Assembly: GCA_963772965.1 (NCBI GenBank)
Contig: CAVYZU010000002.1
Span: 372,001-436,000 of the forward strand
Direction of reading: 5' to 3'
Source: AP-15 sp963772965
GTDB taxonomy: Bacteria; Pseudomonadota; Alphaproteobacteria; ATCC43930; CGMCC-115725
DNA: 64,000 nt
The position numbers and the translations under genes are program-made. Numbering within the stretch: position 1 is the stretch's first letter; the number at the start of each line of letters is the position of its first letter. The notes under the pieces were generated by a model, which was given only the letters and a program-made list of their open reading frames with translations, searched no databases and had not been told where the DNA came from. Shown here piece after piece: positions 63,736 through 64,000 of this stretch.

Positions 63736-64000
63736 ATGATTGGAGCCGCGCGCTCAGTACGGGCTCGCTGGAGCGCGTGGACGCGGAGACGACGTTCAGC
63801 GGCAACCGCGGCCTGCAGATCGAAGAGAAACTGATATTCGAGCAGGACGCCGCCGGTCGCTGCGGTGTCGATTTGCCTGAGCCGCCACCGTTCCGTTCTC
63901 GGCTTGGCGGGCTCGATCGGCGACGCCCGATCGGTCTGCCGGGTCTGAGCGAGCCTCAGATCGTGCGGCATTTCACACGGCTGTCGCAGAAGAATTACGC
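63732..64000 (+). CDS. gcvPB: Glycine dehydrogenase (decarboxylating) subunit 2, 5' part
   Basis: The ATG overlaps the gcvPA stop (ATGA). The 89 codons present end at the window edge. FRSRLGGLDRRRPIGLPGLS and SEPQIVRHFTRLSQKNY match the N-terminus of GcvPB, where SEPEVVRHYTRLSxxNY is conserved. The PLP-binding lysine would be beyond the window. Confidence 0.93.
   Translation, partial: MNDWSRALSTGSLERVDAETTFSGNRGLQIEEKLIFEQDAAGRCGVDLPEPPPFRSRLGGLDRRRPIGLPGLSEPQIVRHFTRLSQKNY

Overview
The window reads as a chromosomal segment of a high-GC alphaproteobacterium. Supporting signs are the petP/petR-like MarR-OmpR pair with a histidine kinase, the accD-folC pair near a tRNA gene, the split glycine decarboxylase (gcvPA/gcvPB) behind a tandem glycine riboswitch, and many CHD-type and Caa3_CtaG-type protein signatures. 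Placement near the Rhodospirillales is an inference; I cannot name a genus.

Layout. 0-9.7 kb: protein quality control (hsp20-lon), small envelope proteins, and a MarR / OmpR-type regulator / EnvZ-like kinase operon. 9.8-20.7 kb: ilvE, then a minus-strand run of pgsA, mobB, moeA, moaD, moaE (molybdenum cofactor), uvrC, an SDR, uvrB and a second SDR that lacks the usual catalytic residues. 20.8-25.7 kb: an MFS carrier, a PhyH-type dioxygenase and a two-subunit molybdenum hydroxylase (iorAB-like) that would consume the cofactor made nearby. 26.5-38 kb is accessory: a BrnT-type toxin overlapping a gene for an XRE antitoxin fused to a class III nucleotidyl cyclase and an unknown C-terminal domain; a copper/cytochrome oxidase assembly group (SCO1, PCu(A)C, CtaG); a nested stack of four insertion sequences; and a lower-GC orphan gene. 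This stretch is bracketed by a full amidohydrolase gene at 38.1-39.8 kb and a duplicated 3' fragment of the same gene at 28.7 kb. 40-47.6 kb: a Phd/VapB antitoxin with a wrecked VapC, an unknown 531-residue protein, TenA, a PPOX protein, two amidohydrolase/aspartoacylase enzymes, a family-6-like DNA glycosylase and an LLM oxidoreductase. 47.7-64 kb is core: polA, two tRNAs, AsmA, accD-folC and the gcvT-gcvH-gcvPA-gcvPB operon.

A recurring oddity is single-base frame breaks in genes that otherwise look intact (DUF892, DUF2092, histidine kinase, a coiled-coil protein, polA, a Sel1-like protein, gcvT twice). Breaks in essential polA and in gcvT make sequencing or assembly error the simplest explanation, so these are annotated as joined genes. 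The most novel candidate is the BrnT plus XRE-cyclase fusion locus at 26.5-28.5 kb.
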